Assembly (NCBI GenBank): GCA_947034885.2
Contig: OX344750.2
Location: 4,340,001-4,404,000 of the forward strand
Source of the DNA: Thuidium tamariscinum
Taxonomy: Eukaryota > Streptophyta > Bryopsida > Hypnales > Thuidiaceae
DNA length: 64,000 nt
Direction: 5' to 3'
A program made the translations under genes and the position numbers. The notes under the pieces were generated by a model that was not told where the DNA came from, did no database searches, and saw only the letters and a program-made list of their open reading frames with translations. Positions 32,201 through 45,839 of this stretch are shown here, piece after piece (positions within the stretch are counted from its first letter, which is position 1; each line of letters opens with the position of its first letter).

Positions 32201-33600
32201 ACTTTGCTACAAGTAGAACCTCTTTTAATGCATGGTGTCTATACCATGCTCAAAGTGAGGTTTATATATTTGGAGATGTGTAATGATGGCCACTCAAACT
32301 CATGTAAACTCAAACTACACTATTTTTTTTTAAATGCTTCAAATTGGTTTCACCTACAAATTCCATAATTGACAAATATGAATTGAGATAGGATGCACTT
32401 CGAGAAGTTCTTTGAAAACCCATATGGTTAGTTGCACCAAAAAGGTTGCTAGAGATGTTATGAGCAATGAAGAAAATGATTCAACTTCCAAGATTATTTT
32501 GAAGGGGTGGTGAAAGTTAAGAAAAAAAAATTGACAATTGATCCTCCAAAAGGCCAAAACTAATTGGTAAAAAATAATTTAGTAAACAAACCCTTCCAAT
32601 TTCAAATAATTATTTAGGAAAAATGTTTCATAGGTGACATCAAGCTATGTGGTAATTGCATACTTTCCAAAGGAACAATAATGTCAAGTCTAACACAATT
32701 TTCATATTTGAAGGGAGACACTCTCCTTCCTTTCTCAAAGTAAGGTGACCACGAGTCTACAATCTTGGCAACAAAATTGAATTTGTCATTAGAGAAGATT
32801 TGGGGCCTCCTGAAGACTATTTTATGATTGTTCACTAATTCTATTTCCATTGTTGCAAATTAGTAACTACTAGTTTAAATATTCAATTTTTTTTACAAAA
32901 AATTCAAAAAGTACTAAAAAAAAACAAAACTTTCTTTAAAATATTTAATAATTAATTAAAAAAATTAATCAATTAATATGATCTAATGTGGTAATCACTC
33001 AACCACGTCAAATTGCTTACTTAGCAATTTCTTGTGTTCACACAGTCTGAAAACTCGTAGTCTTCAAATCTCCTCTAATGCGAGTTCAAGGTTTGTTGCA
33101 TAGGTCATGGATGGATATGCTCCTACTTCATCAAACTACCTTATAGTAAGGTAGAACCACCCATACCCGATCACTTAAGCAATTTGGGAATAGATCATAA
33201 GGAGTCTGAGGCTATGTAAATTTTCCTCATGTAGAAAGATACAAAATATGCGGATTGTAAATTTTTCATAATATTATTCCCTAAACTAAAATTATTGTGA
33301 CTCTTGGAAGCCAAAGAGTACTTTAAATTCATAGCCAATGTCTAGAGTCTTCCAATTTGGATCATAGCCGAGACTACTTTCCTACTTGGTACTTCCCACA
33401 CACTTTATAACATTTTGGGACTCATGTGTCATGACCTTACTAGTCCCAATCTTGAAAATGGGAAAAAAATACATTCCAAACTTTGATTGGAAATCTCTTT
33501 TAACCTTGGTTGGAAATAGCTGCACCCTATAGGTTAGGTATGGGTCCTTGGTTGGGAATACGTGGTTCTACCTTACTCCTTTTCATAGGAGGAGTGGAAT
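26222..33600. other. AT-rich, repeat-derived DNA, no gene supported
   Basis: Several dispersed families pass through here: 27366-27610 resembles the interior of the M4 element at 36477; 28260-28330 belongs to the AAATAAGCAATT family; 28470-28740 is related to 53950-54250; 28930-29220 is related to 32988-33075. The 27660-28050 and 31350-31690 stretches are also diverged copies of one another. The short open frames have no recognisable domain. Confidence 0.55.
27366..27610 (+). mobile_element. Partial M4-family element (left part only)
   Basis: Begins GGGTCATTGCAAGAAACACT, the M4 terminal sequence, and continues with interior homology to the copy at 36477, including the CTATGCAGTACTATGTAGTAC motif near 27530. 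No right terminus was found within 1 kb, so this looks truncated or broken. Confidence 0.5.
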
Positions 33601-33769
33601 GGATGTGTTCAGTTTGAGACTTTGAGTCAGCAGGCGCAAGATTGACGAGGGCTTGGGAGTAGTGCCCCTCCAAGCTAATCCATCAAATAATATCGTCACA
33701 ACTTGAGAAGGAAAAGGAAGCCATCAGCCCATCATGTGCCCAGTAGGGTAGCTGGATGGACTTGCCATG

Positions 33770-33890
33770 GAGGAAAAAACAAACCAAAAACAGTTTAATT
33801 TCCTGCGGAGGACAAGTGCACATTCTGCGCATTATGAGAGGCTCACGACCAGATACAGGAGAGCCCTTATCACAGAGCCCTATAAGGTAT
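33770..33890 (+). pseudogene. Coding-like exon fragment of unknown origin
   Basis: An island of normal coding composition in AT-rich DNA. In one frame it reads FNFLRRTSAHSAHYERLTTR then YRRALITEPYK and ends exactly at a good donor (TATAAG|GTATGAG at about 33887). No acceptor partner or second exon was found. It may be an exon fragment captured by a transposon; the family is not recognised. Confidence 0.3.
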
Positions 33891-34003
33891 GAGCATCCAT
33901 TATCGCCTCTTCTTATTGCCAAATTTTGCAAAAGTGGTTTGGAGTTTGGAATTTGGATAAGGGAATGGGGTGGACGGACTTCTTGGCAAGAAGACTACAG
34001 TGG

Positions 34004-34440
34004 AAATACCTAAAACCGTCAAAATAAGGAATTCAGCATAGTTGGAGGCAACATTTTCTAAAAATGATATTTTTCTAGTATTAGTGAGTGAAAATCATGA
34101 ATATTCAAAAAAAAAATTAGATTTTTTAGCTACAGGATGTAATTTCTACAAATTTTCAAAATGTTGGCTCCTTAGACCTGTGAAACCGTCCTATAAGTGC
34201 CCCCAAAACTGAACCCTGCGAAAATCAACACTCAGCCAACCAAATTTTCCTATGTGTTCTTCAATTGTGTCAGCAAATTACAATCACACATGTGGTGAAT
34301 ACATTAAGGGAATTCTACTGACACATTTAGGTGAATCTACTATCCATTGCAAGGAACATGCACGAGAATGGGTGTTTTGTCCTTATAAGAAGACCCTCTT
34401 GAGATGCAACTTCTCAAGAGCATCACCGACAACTTACTAA
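34004..34440 (+). repeat. Dispersed repeat family R1, copy 1
   Basis: Shares AAATAAGGAATTCAGCATAG, GTGAAAATCATGAATATT and a later CCATTGCAAGGAACATG phrase with 50280-50690 (same orientation) and with 49380-49805 (inverted). About 430 bp. Confidence 0.65.
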
Positions 34441-34489
34441 AGGAAGAGGTCCGTAAACCGACCACCTAAGGGTTGAAACGGAAATTTGG

Positions 34490-34625
34490 AGAGGTAAAAC
34501 ATCTTGAAGTACTTTTCAGTAAAATTTTCTTGAAAGACAAGTAAAATAGGCATCTAACTTAAGTTGTTTCATACTTTTTGGAGCTTTGTGGAATTAGTTA
34601 CAAAATTTTGAAGTTGAAAAAAAAT
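34490..34625 (+). repeat. Dispersed repeat family R2, copy 1
   Basis: The phrase ending GAATTAGTTACAAAATTTTG then AAGTTGAAA recurs at about 40185-40325 and 63470-63620, with a shorter relative near 37725-37810. Confidence 0.55.
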
Positions 34626-35359
34626 AGTCATCTATGGTCATCAAAAGTGACCACCTCTTTAAATGTGCAAACTCGGTACATTGAAGAAAGCAAAATGTAT
34701 CTTTAAGTCATGTTTGCTTTTAAAATGCCCAGTCAGAGTTTGAGCCTCCTATCTTATGGAGGAAGGACCGCAACATCAATATATTTGTTGTATGGCATTT
34801 GGATTCCCACTTCTTTGTATTCCAATGCAACCACTAGACCTACAAATCCACTATCGGTCATAGCAAAATTCCTACCTTTGTACATGACAAATAGAATAAT
34901 GAACATAGTTTAGAGAACTTGGTATGTCCCCCATCAAAAGATCTCCAAATTCCAAATTCCAATCCAAAACTCTTAATTGCAATGGTAATTTTCAAATTAT
35001 AATTTGTGTGACACCTTGAAGACAACATCTTAAAAGCATAAAATACATCAGTTTCAAACTTTTCTATTGAACTTCTATTTATTTAGGCTCACGGGATACA
35101 TCAATTATACCATGATGTTTATAATATCATCTTCAATTGATTTGCTAAGAAAATGAATTTTACAAAGAAACTATCTTAAAATTTTATTCTATTGTTTTTA
35201 GTTATGAGAAAATGAAATTGATTTGTGATATGTACTACTAATTGAGAAAAATATTCAGTTTTCATAGAATTACATGTGCTTTTTTAATGTAGAACACTAA
35301 TAAAGTTTGATTAACAAGGAACATGGCATGTCTTTAAACGGGGATTTAATAATCTCATA

Positions 35360-35580
35360 TGTGGACAAGTTTTATGACACACGGCCTTAAAGTGTTACCC
35401 AAACTCCGGAGGGAGCGAGAGGCTTTTGTCTTCCCTCGCAGGAGCGCAGCCAGACAGGATTGAAGAGCTCTCCACCAATGGGGGCAATCTCCGACGTGAC
35501 TCCCTACGGATTTGCTACTGCAGAGGAAACAGATATTCACTGGTCCTCGGAGCTGTTTGAACTCATAGCTAAAAAAAAAA
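35360..35580 (+). pseudogene. Coding-like 5' exon fragment of unknown origin
   Basis: A GC-richer patch with an ATG at 35478 opening MGAISDVTPYGFATAEETDI then HWSSELFELIAK before running into A-rich sequence. Composition and codon use look coding but the frame stops within 40 codons of the ATG. It could be a captured first exon. Not recognised. Confidence 0.3.
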
Positions 35581-36476
35581 GCGGTGATGTGAAGTAACTT
35601 ATGTAATTTTGAAGATCTTGAAATTGGCATTAGAGCATTTTTGGACTCAAGGAGTGCCCCTTATGGAGCTTAACCCTTGAACGTCATAGGGGATGTTTTT
35701 TCAGACCTTTGATTCTGGGAGATTGGGTTCATGGCAAACCTTATAATGTTTGCATCCGTACGGTGAATTTCTCCAAAAGAAATGAGTCTAGATTGATGAG
35801 GTTGTTGGCTATAGATCTATATGGTGAAGAATGCCATAATCAATTCAAATTAAGGTTATGTTTGTTTTTTTGGATGGTCCCACCTTCAAAGCTGTTTAGT
35901 TTGTGATGCTTGGAGGTTAAGTGGGGTACCTCATTTTCATTTAAATTTGTACTTTGATGATGAAGGACGTAATATTTCCCCTATTCATGCTCAAAGTCCG
36001 AGTCCAAGCAATGTAATTGGTTTAGGGTGCTTCACATTGAAGGATAGAGTACAGTGGAAGTGTAGGAATGCAAGTGTAACTAATAAACTATTGAAATGTA
36101 CTTGTTGTCACCGACTTTGGGAGACCACATATAAAATTGCGAAGATACTTGGCAGTATCTTGAAACAAAGAGAACAGTTTTCACACTCTTGTATTGTTGT
36201 GTCAAATTTCCTAACCAAAGACTCTGCAATCGGTCACCAAAGGTCCGAATAAGGATTCAATCTTTTAACAACATATCTGGTTGCATTTTTTTGCTCACGG
36301 ATGGTACAAGCTGTCTTTAATTAAGTTACTAACTTTTGTAGTTAACAATTAATATAACTTCATCTCTAAAGGTAATTTAAACCAATCAAATTCTAAAATT
36401 CTAAAACATTAATATACACAAGGCAAGTTCCGTTTTCCATTATGGAAAGCACAACATGCCACATACAATTGAAGGA

Positions 36477-37233
36477 GGGTGATTGCAAAAAACACTTCAC
36501 GTTTTTGGCTCAAAAATGTTGTTTTGGGGCTTAGTACTTGCAATACTACGCTATCCTGACAATACAACGCGTCTGATGGACGCCTACAAATCTCAACCAT
36601 CGATTTTGGGTGCCTGTAGATTTTGGCTGTCAATTTTGTACTATGCAGTACTATTTAGTACTATAGACTACTACAAAGTACTTCACATGCCATAAGGAGC
36701 AAAAAATAGCAAAAAAAGGGTCTGTGGACATTTTTATTTTTAATAATTCAAAAAAAATCAAATTTAAACAAAAATCCATTTTTCAAAATAAAATTGTGCA
36801 CACATTGCAACAATAAATTTCTCTAAATTTTTTTTCCCTCTTTGTAGTGTTTGTACAAAGCCGAAGGTCACTTTGACCCTATGTGGACAATAGACATTTT
36901 ATTATTTTCATAAAAACTCATTGTCAATCCTTGAAATGTTAGTAGACTTTCAACTTGTCCAATTTGTGACTTCAAATTCGGATTTTAGAGTCAAAAATAG
37001 GACTAACCCCCCCCCCCCAATGGCCAAGGTAAACAACCAATCAGGGGCAGTTTAAAAATAGTAAACTAATTTTGAAAAAATTGAAAAAATTACACAACAT
37101 ATAAAACTTTTGTGTGCACCTCCATTCCAAATTTCAAGTTGATAGGGAAAAATATGCAAAATTTATGAGCAAAAAACTACCTAGTAGAGGTCAAGGGGAC
37201 AAAAAAAAGGACAAGTGTTTCTTGCAATCACCC
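36477..37233. mobile_element. Non-autonomous TIR element, 757 bp (family M4, copy B)
   Basis: Starts GGGTGATTGCAAAAAACACT and ends with the inverted AAGTGTTTCTTGCAATCACCC-type terminus. It is flanked by AGGA on both sides (36473-36476 and 37234-37237). Inside is a GTACTATGCAGTACTATTTAG motif shared with 27530. A run of about 11 C lies near 37008. Confidence 0.75.
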
Positions 37234-38049
37234 AGGAGTAGTTGGTTTCAATAAAAAAAATGATTGAAAAGATCAAAGATCAAAGACTGTCAGGTTATTC
37301 TACATAGAGTTTCAACGTCTTGTACTTTCGAACCCAATTAAATGAGTTTTCTAGTGTTACGGTTGCCAAGAAGTCCTTGCCTACTCTGCTTGGCAAATTC
37401 ATATTTGATAGAACAATTTCAATCACCCTCTTCTACTCCCCAAGTACAACTTGAAGGCGACAATTATTTTCTTCAAGAATACCAAAATTGGAGGACACTT
37501 TGTGGGTCCAAAATGGTTCTAATGTCTATCAATTTATTATTTTATTTATCTATAATAAATGACCTCTTAGGGTCACAACGAGGACATACTAATATGATAC
37601 AACATCCCAAGCTACTAAAAATTCTAACTAGAATTACACACTAAAGACAAATCTAGTGATTTAGAACATTGAGTAAATTGGATAAGGTAGGTTGTTTTTT
37701 AAAACAACCTTTGTAGAGCTACTCAAATTTGGTGAAGGACATCTAAACTCCTTGAAACAATTTCTAGTAAATTTTTGTAGGAAGAAAAATGGAATTAGCA
37801 TTCAATTATTTCTTAAAGAATGGAAACTTACCAGAAAATTCAACAAAGAAAGATTTTGATCATGAATCATTTTTTTAAAAATTTCCATAATTTTTATATT
37901 TTCCTATCAGCTCCCTTTTCTTCTACCTTTCGCTAGATCAATTTGAAGTTTGAGGCTTTTAGAGGTGTTAAAGCTTTAAACTTGGCTTTTCATTATGAAT
38001 TGAGAGTAGATTACACATCCAATCTAAACCCCCACTAATGAACCCAACT

Positions 38050-38960
38050 TGGTTAGCTTTTCACAATGTACACCACCTAAACATCATGATCATGATGGCA
38101 CTAGATCATAAGCCAATAAACACTTTAAAACCGCATAACTTTGCATACACTATCCAAATCATAATGTTTTTGGTGTGATGTAATCTTTTTTTTTCATTTC
38201 TAAACAATTGTATTAAAAACTTCTAATACAATTATACTTGGTGATGAAAGTGTTGCATAGATATGTGATGATTATATTGATACTAGATCTTAAGCCAAGA
38301 GAGCTTACAATCCTTGTTACTTTTGTAGTCACTATCCAAATATTATATTTGCTTGGTGTGATGGAATCCTCTTTAGTTTTTCAACAACATAAAAAACCTA
38401 CTAAGTCAATGACGACTATACTAAGAGCTAAAAGTGTTACAAGGCTACTTGTGTAGTCAACCATCTTGGCATTAGATCATAAGCCAAGAAAACTATAAAT
38501 CCTTATAATTTTTGCATTTGATATCAAAATCATGCATTTTTTTTTCTTTGCAATGATACCCTCTTCAATTTTTGAAATATGACATCAAAAACCTACTCAG
38601 TCGACAACAACTATACAAAGTGCTAGACCATGTGTCAACTACAATACTACATTGGCACTAATCACAAGCCAAGAGAACTTCAAACCCTTGTAATTTTTGC
38701 ATTTGATATCCAAATCATGCATTTTTTTTCCTTTGCAATGGTACCCTATTTGATTTTCCAAACAAGACATCAAAAACCTACCAAGTCAACAACAACTATA
38801 CTAAGCCCATAAAATGTTGCTAGACTATGTATCAATGACATTGGCACTAAATCACAAGCCAAAAAAACTTCAAACCCTTGTAATTTTTGCATTTGATATT
38901 CAAATCATGCATTTTTTTCCCCAATGGAACCCTCTTTAATTTTCCATCTTCTACATCATT
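38050..38960 (+). repeat. Tandem array, five units of ~186 bp
   Basis: The phrase (T/A)AATCA(T/C)AAGCCAA recurs near 38106, 38286, 38474, 38660 and 38851 (steps about 180-190). Each unit continues with TTTTTGCATTTGATATCCAAATC-like sequence and CCTACTAAGTCAACAACAACTA-like sequence. The last two units are the most alike. No coding function is seen. Confidence 0.75.
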
Positions 38961-38999
38961 AAAAAATCTACTAACAAAAAACACATGAAAACCATGAAA

Positions 39000-39935
39000 G
39001 TGAGCGCTGAAAGTATTGGAAGAGCATGTGGCGACCCCAATCCATGATCGGCACACCCCCACCAAACGAATGAACGTGGCCAGTTGTTCCGCGAAAGCGC
39101 AACTGAAAGGCCGAGCGGGTATTTCTCGCTAGCGGATCGCCCTCGGAGTGACTGATGCCCGATGTTGCCCCGACTCATCAGTTTCAGGTAAGCTCGTCGA
39201 TCCTCTCGACTAGAATTAAGTTAACTTATCGATTGTGGATGGGGTCGGGTTTGTCCTCGACTCCTCGGAACCTCAATTCTGGCCCTTCCGTCAATTGCTC
39301 CGGCCAGCGCAGAGCCTTGGGCTGCAGGAATCCAGGCGCGGGGCCTGTTGGATGGGGTAGCGTTGGCCGCTGGCAGGCAGCTTCTCCTGGGCCGCCACTG
39401 GCTGCATGATGGCTCCCCTGCAGGTATAAAGCCGGGACTCAGTCTGTCAGTCGGAAGTCCGTCCTGAATTCCAGAGCAGTGAGTGATTTCAGTTGGGGCC
39501 AGTTTTTTCCAGCGGAGTAAGTTCCACTAACTTCGAAACCTCCAAATCAGGTACTCCAGTATTATTATTTCGTCGCTGCCTGGCTGGGCTCCTCCGGTCA
39601 CTCCTGGCTCCCTGTCGTTCAAGGGTCCGCCGCATTACTCGGCTCAGGCTGGGCTTCAGGCTTCAGCAGTTGCCGCGAGCAGGGTCCACTCACTCTGGCT
39701 CGCCACTCCTTGCCGTGAATGGCTCACCAGTCAGTCAGGCGCCAAATAAAGACCGGCGCAACACTTCGGGGATCACCTGGGCGTATCCGACTTTTCTCAG
39801 GAGCAGAGTAGGCTTGTATGTCTACGAAGTGATGAAGTTCTACTTGCAGGACATTAAATTCCTGCCTTCGAAGGTGGGTCCAGCAGGGTGGGTTTACTTC
39901 GGGGGAAATGCAGGAGTTTTAATTTTTTGCAAATA
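39000..39935 (+). other. GC-rich island with a TATA-like box; possible solo LTR or promoter fragment
   Basis: An abrupt GC-rich block of about 930 bp in AT-rich DNA. It contains CAG|GTAAGC near 39187 and GGTATAAAGCCGGGACTC near 39422, a good TATA box followed by an initiator-like CAGTCTGTCAGTCGG. Open frames here (up to 147 aa) show no domain. The layout recalls an LTR or a promoter with first exon, but I found no matching second copy, primer-binding site or polypurine tract in the window. Confidence 0.35.
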
Positions 39936-40184
39936 ATTTTCTTTTGCAAATTCTGAATTCATATTAGCAATTGTAGACCCCAAATTTGGAAGGAGAAGTC
40001 TAGATTTTCCCTCAACATGGCACAAAATAGGAGACTTTTTTTCACTTTTACTCGAGAGAACCCAAAATTTACCATGATTTGGCACGCATGATTTAATGTC
40101 ATGCCTTCTACTTTCACTCAAGTAATTGTCACTCAGGTCTAAGGTCTAAGGTCCTATAATGGACCATCTAAGGGCTGAAACTGA

Positions 40185-40325
40185 ATTTTGAGGAGGTGAA
40201 ACATCTTGAAATAATTTTCAGTATATTTTCCTACAAAGACAAGCGGAATTGATATCTAATCCAAGTCGTTTCATATATTTTGGACCTTTTCTGAATTAGT
40301 TATCAAATTTTGAAGTTGAAAAGGC
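40185..40325 (+). repeat. Dispersed repeat family R2, copy 2
   Basis: Same phrase as 34490-34625: GAGGTGAAACATCTTGAAAT at the start and ATCAAATTTTGAAGTTGAAA at the end. Confidence 0.55.
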
Positions 40326-41201
40326 CTAAAGCTCTAAAATGGTGCCCTAGCTAAAATGTACATTGTTTGTATACTACTGAAGGTTATGAAAAAGAAACAT
40401 GTACAAACATTGTACATTTAAGATAAGGCACCATTTTAATGCCTGCTCCATTTTAGGACTTCTTACCTTATCCAATTAGTCGATCGAGGCAAACTCACCC
40501 CTCGCTCATCTTCCCCAAGGCATTCCAAGGGTATATTTTGAAAACAAGCCCCCTATTCCATGCTTGAAAAACCGTTATCATTTTCTTTTTTCAATGAAAA
40601 ATGAAAGTGTTTAGTACTTAATCCTCAAAACTATGTGAAATTTTTTTAGCTAAGGTTGGGGCATCAATAATTAGCCATGCCAAGAACCCAACCTGTATGG
40701 GTGCAATCAAGGCCATAACAAATTTTCTACTAGAGCTTGAATTACATTATTTTTTGGTCATTTTTGAGGTTGAGACTAATAAGGTTATGACACACATGTT
40801 TCAATTATTTAGTGTAGGAAGTAGGGAGTAGAAAGTATTAGGTGGAAGAGTAATTCTTGAATGATCGGAATTAGAAGACTTTAAAATACTAGATATGGAT
40901 CAAGAATACTTTTTAGTTCCCAAAATTCACATCAATTTCAATTTCGGAAATCAAAATTTGAAAATTTGAAAATTTGAAAATCTCTATACATCCTATTTTT
41001 CTACATGGGAAAAATTTTCACCACCTCATACTCTATACAATTTGTTCTAAAATTGCTTAAATGGTTGGTTATTGGTGCCTCAACTTTCTATGAAGGCCTT
41101 TGATTTCAAATGTAAATTCAAAATTTGCAAATCTTACAATCCATGAAAACTAAAAATTTCAACATTTTCTCTTTAGAATGAGCAAAGGGTCAGTTTACCT
41201 T

Positions 41202-41300
41202 CACTACAAGAGAATGGGGTCTTTTAAGTAGTGTCTTAGACATCATGTCTTTAAGTAATGTCTTTTAATGCGTCTTTTAAGTAAAATTCTACTAAAAAGA
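41202..41300 (+). mobile_element. Half of a CACTA-type MITE (left arm only)
   Basis: CACTACAAGAGAATGGGGTC followed by TTTTAAGTAGTGTC and on to TTTTAAGTAAAATTCTACT; nearly identical to the left arm of the complete element at 51555-51726, then stops. The right arm is missing. Confidence 0.7.
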
Positions 41301-43862
41301 TTTTTAGATTCTCTACTTATATACTTTTTCAACACCATATAATAAAACTATAAATTTTTAAAATGGAGCAACATAACAATAATATCTCACGCTTTTTTGA
41401 ATAGAAACAACCTATTTTAGGCAAGATCCATAGGGTACAATTTAAAAAAAGTCATAAGTAGGTGAAGTTTAAATGCATAAAGTTACCTTGCATTGGATAT
41501 GAAACAAGTGACCTTCTGATTGCTTTACTTTTTTAGCCATAGAAAAATATAAGAATTTTTAATTTACTATACATGATGAAATTGGAAAAACTTGAATCTA
41601 TATTTGGAATCAATTCGTTGCAAATTTGTTGTATTAGATCAAGAAAGACAATACTAGTTTCTACAAGATAAGGGGTAGATTTTACAAATCTTTGGTTAGA
41701 ACAATAAGGGGGCCAATTCTCCTTGACCCAATAATAACGGGCCATAGACTTCAATAGAAGTCACCTTTACCAACAAACTACTAAGTATAGTTGGCCAAAA
41801 AGGTAAGCCTATCTAAACCAATGAATTAAGAAAATTGACCCAATGTGCTTAAATCCTACATTTTAAAATAAAAAGATTTACAACAATAGATAGTATATAG
41901 TTTTGATTTAAATGCACTATTGATTTTGGATATTTTATCCTAGAGCAATTTATTCGTTAAATATCTTTGAAAGCATTTATCTAAATTTTTATAAGAAGTT
42001 TGTTTGTCACCTAATTCTGACCTTGGGGTGCACAATTCATGAAGTTTGTTGATCACATGCGAACAAGCCCCTATTATTTAGGGGCTATGGAGGTGATTTT
42101 TTGGGTTTCATAGAGGACATAAGAGGATTTCTGGTCTATTTAGAAGACTATGAGTTCCCAAACGCTAGGAACGCATTGGAAACGCCATACTAATATTGTG
42201 AGCAATTGTTACATCAAAAAATACTAATTAATTAAATAATTTTTAAAATAATTTTCTTGATTTTTAATTCATTTTGAAGTTTTTTTTTAATTAAATTTTT
42301 TTTTTCAAAATTCGAAAATTCAAACCAACAAGGGGCTAGTCTGCAACAGTGGAAATAGTTTCAGGAAACATCCCTGAAATGGTCTTCCAAAGGCCCAGAA
42401 ATCTTCTTATGCTTACTTTACCTAAATTTCTAAAGGGTGCTTATTTCATGTACCCTATCTTTTAGTTAAAACAATTTTGAGTGCCAATTTTTTATACCCT
42501 ATGTTCATTATAAATACAACATAGTAGAAAATCATACAAACAATTGACATGCAAACAGTTACAGTAAGCATTTGAATTTTTTGTCTAATCCTTGCAAAGC
42601 CTAAACCAAATTCAAACACCAATTTGAAATCTTTCAAGTAAATTTGAAAAACTTCTACCACCGTAAACAAAAACCCTAATGTTCAAAAACTTCACTAAAC
42701 CCCAATTGGCCACTTACCTTGCCACTCAATCACCGACTGAACTAACGGAAGTGCTTGGCCAATGAGAATATCATTCATTTATAGATTCATTCATTCCAAT
42801 TTAAATTTGCTTGTACAGCAAGCAAATGGAATTCTAGTCGACCCTTAGTAAACCATAAATTCTTACATCTCTATAAATTCAAGATACAATTCATGGAAAG
42901 TTCAAGTTTTTGGAGGGGGATTTTGGTAGAGCTACTTTAGAAAAAGAATTGATAAAATTTTGTATTTTTGTATACTCTTCATTATTTCTAAAGTCTAGAA
43001 GTCCATTATATAGATGCTAATTTACTTTGAATAATTGTATAAAATTTAGGTCCAAAGCAATTAAAATTATCCTTCATTAGTTTGCATGTCAACATCAAAC
43101 TATCAAAGAAATGGGGAGTGTACCCGGAATTCTCACATCAGTTGGCCCCTTCTATTTGCATTAATCATCCACCCATTACGACAATCTTAGCATCACTTTA
43201 GTAGCATGACAATGAATTTAGGCAAAAGACACACGGGTGTGCGGTTTTGCATGAGATTGTCCACACTTCAACAATTTAATTTTGAATCATCATAGAATAA
43301 TTATATATTGATTTTCTTAACAATGCCTTGATTTTGCTTGTGAATGACTTCTTTCAAATTTTTAAATCTTTACAAAATAAGTGAGTTGTTCAATAGCTTT
43401 TCCAAAGTACCTACTATAGATAGTGAATGTGGGTAGTCTTGGCCTTAGTAGACGTTAATTTATTCAAGTGAAAGAGTTTAGTAACAATGTATTCATGAAT
43501 GAACTACATTATGCACCCTTAGATATGTGATGAACCTTGTTGAGACGATAGAAAACAAAACAAAACAACAAAAGATAGCAACACCAAATATATGTATTCA
43601 AATTTGTATTTGAATATGCATGGTAAACAAAATCTGGGTGATGTTTTTTGTTCATTGCAATATATTTTTCTTCTAGTGAAAATATATCGTATGAATATTT
43701 TGCCTTAGTATTGAAAGTTTGAAGTATATACAAAAGGTAGAGACAATAATTAGTTTTCTTCTTCCATTGGGCAAAAGAAATTCAATCTAATCCTCTTGAC
43801 AATTCCCCCATTATATTATAGAGAATACTTATTATATGTGCACATGTGTGTCTACATCTACA

Positions 43863-44085
<223 letters not shown>

Positions 44086-44221
44086 ATAAACCCAATGGTT
44101 TCATAGTATAGAAATTGTAGAAAATGACTTTGTATAATATTCTTAGTGTATTGTGTTTTTTAGATTGCATAACTTATCTCATGTTCTTGCCAAACGAGGG
44201 TTTACAATTTATTTTTATTTT

Positions 44222-44455
44222 TATGAAGTGGCAAAGTGGCAATATGAAATGTTATGGTGGTGCTTTGTATTTCAACATTCATCCACATATTAAATAGTAA
44301 AATGGTCTCATTAACACATATTACATGTCTATAATTCTATTTTCACTCACAATTTGGTAACTTCATCCAAGGTTTTTTCAAAGATTTGAATTTTTTTGGT
44401 AGTTTCATCCACATTTCCATTGTTTATGTCCTAAGGGCTTGGTACAAGGTCCATT
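44222..44455 (-). repeat. GGATGAA-rich dispersed repeat, copy 3
   Basis: Reverse-strand copy: CAACATTCATCCACATATT, TTCATCCAAGG and TTCATCCACATTTCC correspond to the GGATGAA motifs of the copies at 175-440 and 22360-22620; it begins with GAAGTGGCAAAGTGGC. Confidence 0.5.
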
Positions 44456-45839
44456 ACTTTGATACTTTGGTAAAAATTGACAAAAAATTGCAAAAAACAA
44501 CAACATTGTGCTACACCATGTCTTGGTATTATTGGAATCATATGTGAGTGTACCCCTTAGATCATGCAGAATGATTCTTCTAGTTTTACAATTAAAACTT
44601 TGATTAATAAATTAAAAATAAAGTGGATTCCTCCTTACAAAATTCTAATGGACTTGGTGAAGGAAGGCACCTAAAAAAGGCATGGTAACTTATCTCTTTC
44701 TTCAATTCTCCCTATTTTCATGTAGACTAGTGTATCTTGTGTTGTTACTACAGTCAAAATCAAAATAAATGCAATTTTTCAATTTTTCAATTCAATTAAA
44801 CTTTGAAATTCAATATTTTTCACACCATAGGTCCAAACATTATAAAATGAAGTTCATACACTTCTCTTTAGGAAGAGCTTTTTGATGCAACTAAGAATGC
44901 AACTATAGGAGAGGGCTCAAAAATGGTGTAGGTTTTTTGAACTATCTAGTAGGAGGTTGTGAAATGGATACCAGATTGTGGAAAAATGGACTCTTAATAC
45001 ATCAGAGCATGATAAGAGTTGTTTTTTACTTCTTCACTGGATGGTTTAAGATCCAAAATGGGTTCATTCCTAACTAAGTAGATAGGTGTCTATTAATTTT
45101 ATTCAAAATAAGAATTGGTAGTCCAATTACCTCCTTACAAATGTTAAAAAATCTAAAATAATGATTGATTCAAGCATTCATTTCAGATTTAGAAAAGGTT
45201 GCATTTTGAAACTATCTTGATTATTTTTTACATGTTGCGATGTTAGTTTCTGAACTAAGCCATATTCTTTTCCAAACCAAGCATGTGTGGGTTTTCAAGG
45301 CCTACTAATCACAAATACGGCCCTATGCCAGATTGTGTTTGAAAATTCACAAGTAATTCATAGATGCGTTAAAAATTATGAAATGATTTGTGTAAAATTC
45401 CTCATCTATTTTCCTTTGACTAAAAAACGAGCTAAAAGTATTCCCATCTAATAAAATACATGAAAAGGCAAACCAACCCTTAGATGAATGGTTTCTGAGC
45501 CTCTTCTTTTAGAGGAGGCACAATCCAAGACATCTCAATGTCACAAATAAAACAAAACAAAAACCTTAACTTAAAGGTATGGTTGGATGGATTGTGGAAC
45601 AAGTAGTTGTGCAACAAGAGAAGTACTTGTGTTCCTCCAACATATTTATTAAAAGAAAAAGCTACATCCTCCTAGTATTTGTATTATCAAAGTTGTAAAT
45701 CTATATTGGTGCTACCATTCATAGTACATTTTATTTTTTGTTTTATATATATGAATATAGAATATGTAAAAGTTGCAATATGTTTCACAAGATTGCTAAA
45801 TGTTAACCCTCAAAAGTTCATTTGAAACTATATGTATAA

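Noticed and set aside
39493..39936. 147-aa protein in the GC-rich island
   Set aside because: Low-complexity Ser/Arg/Leu composition, overlapping frames, no motif.
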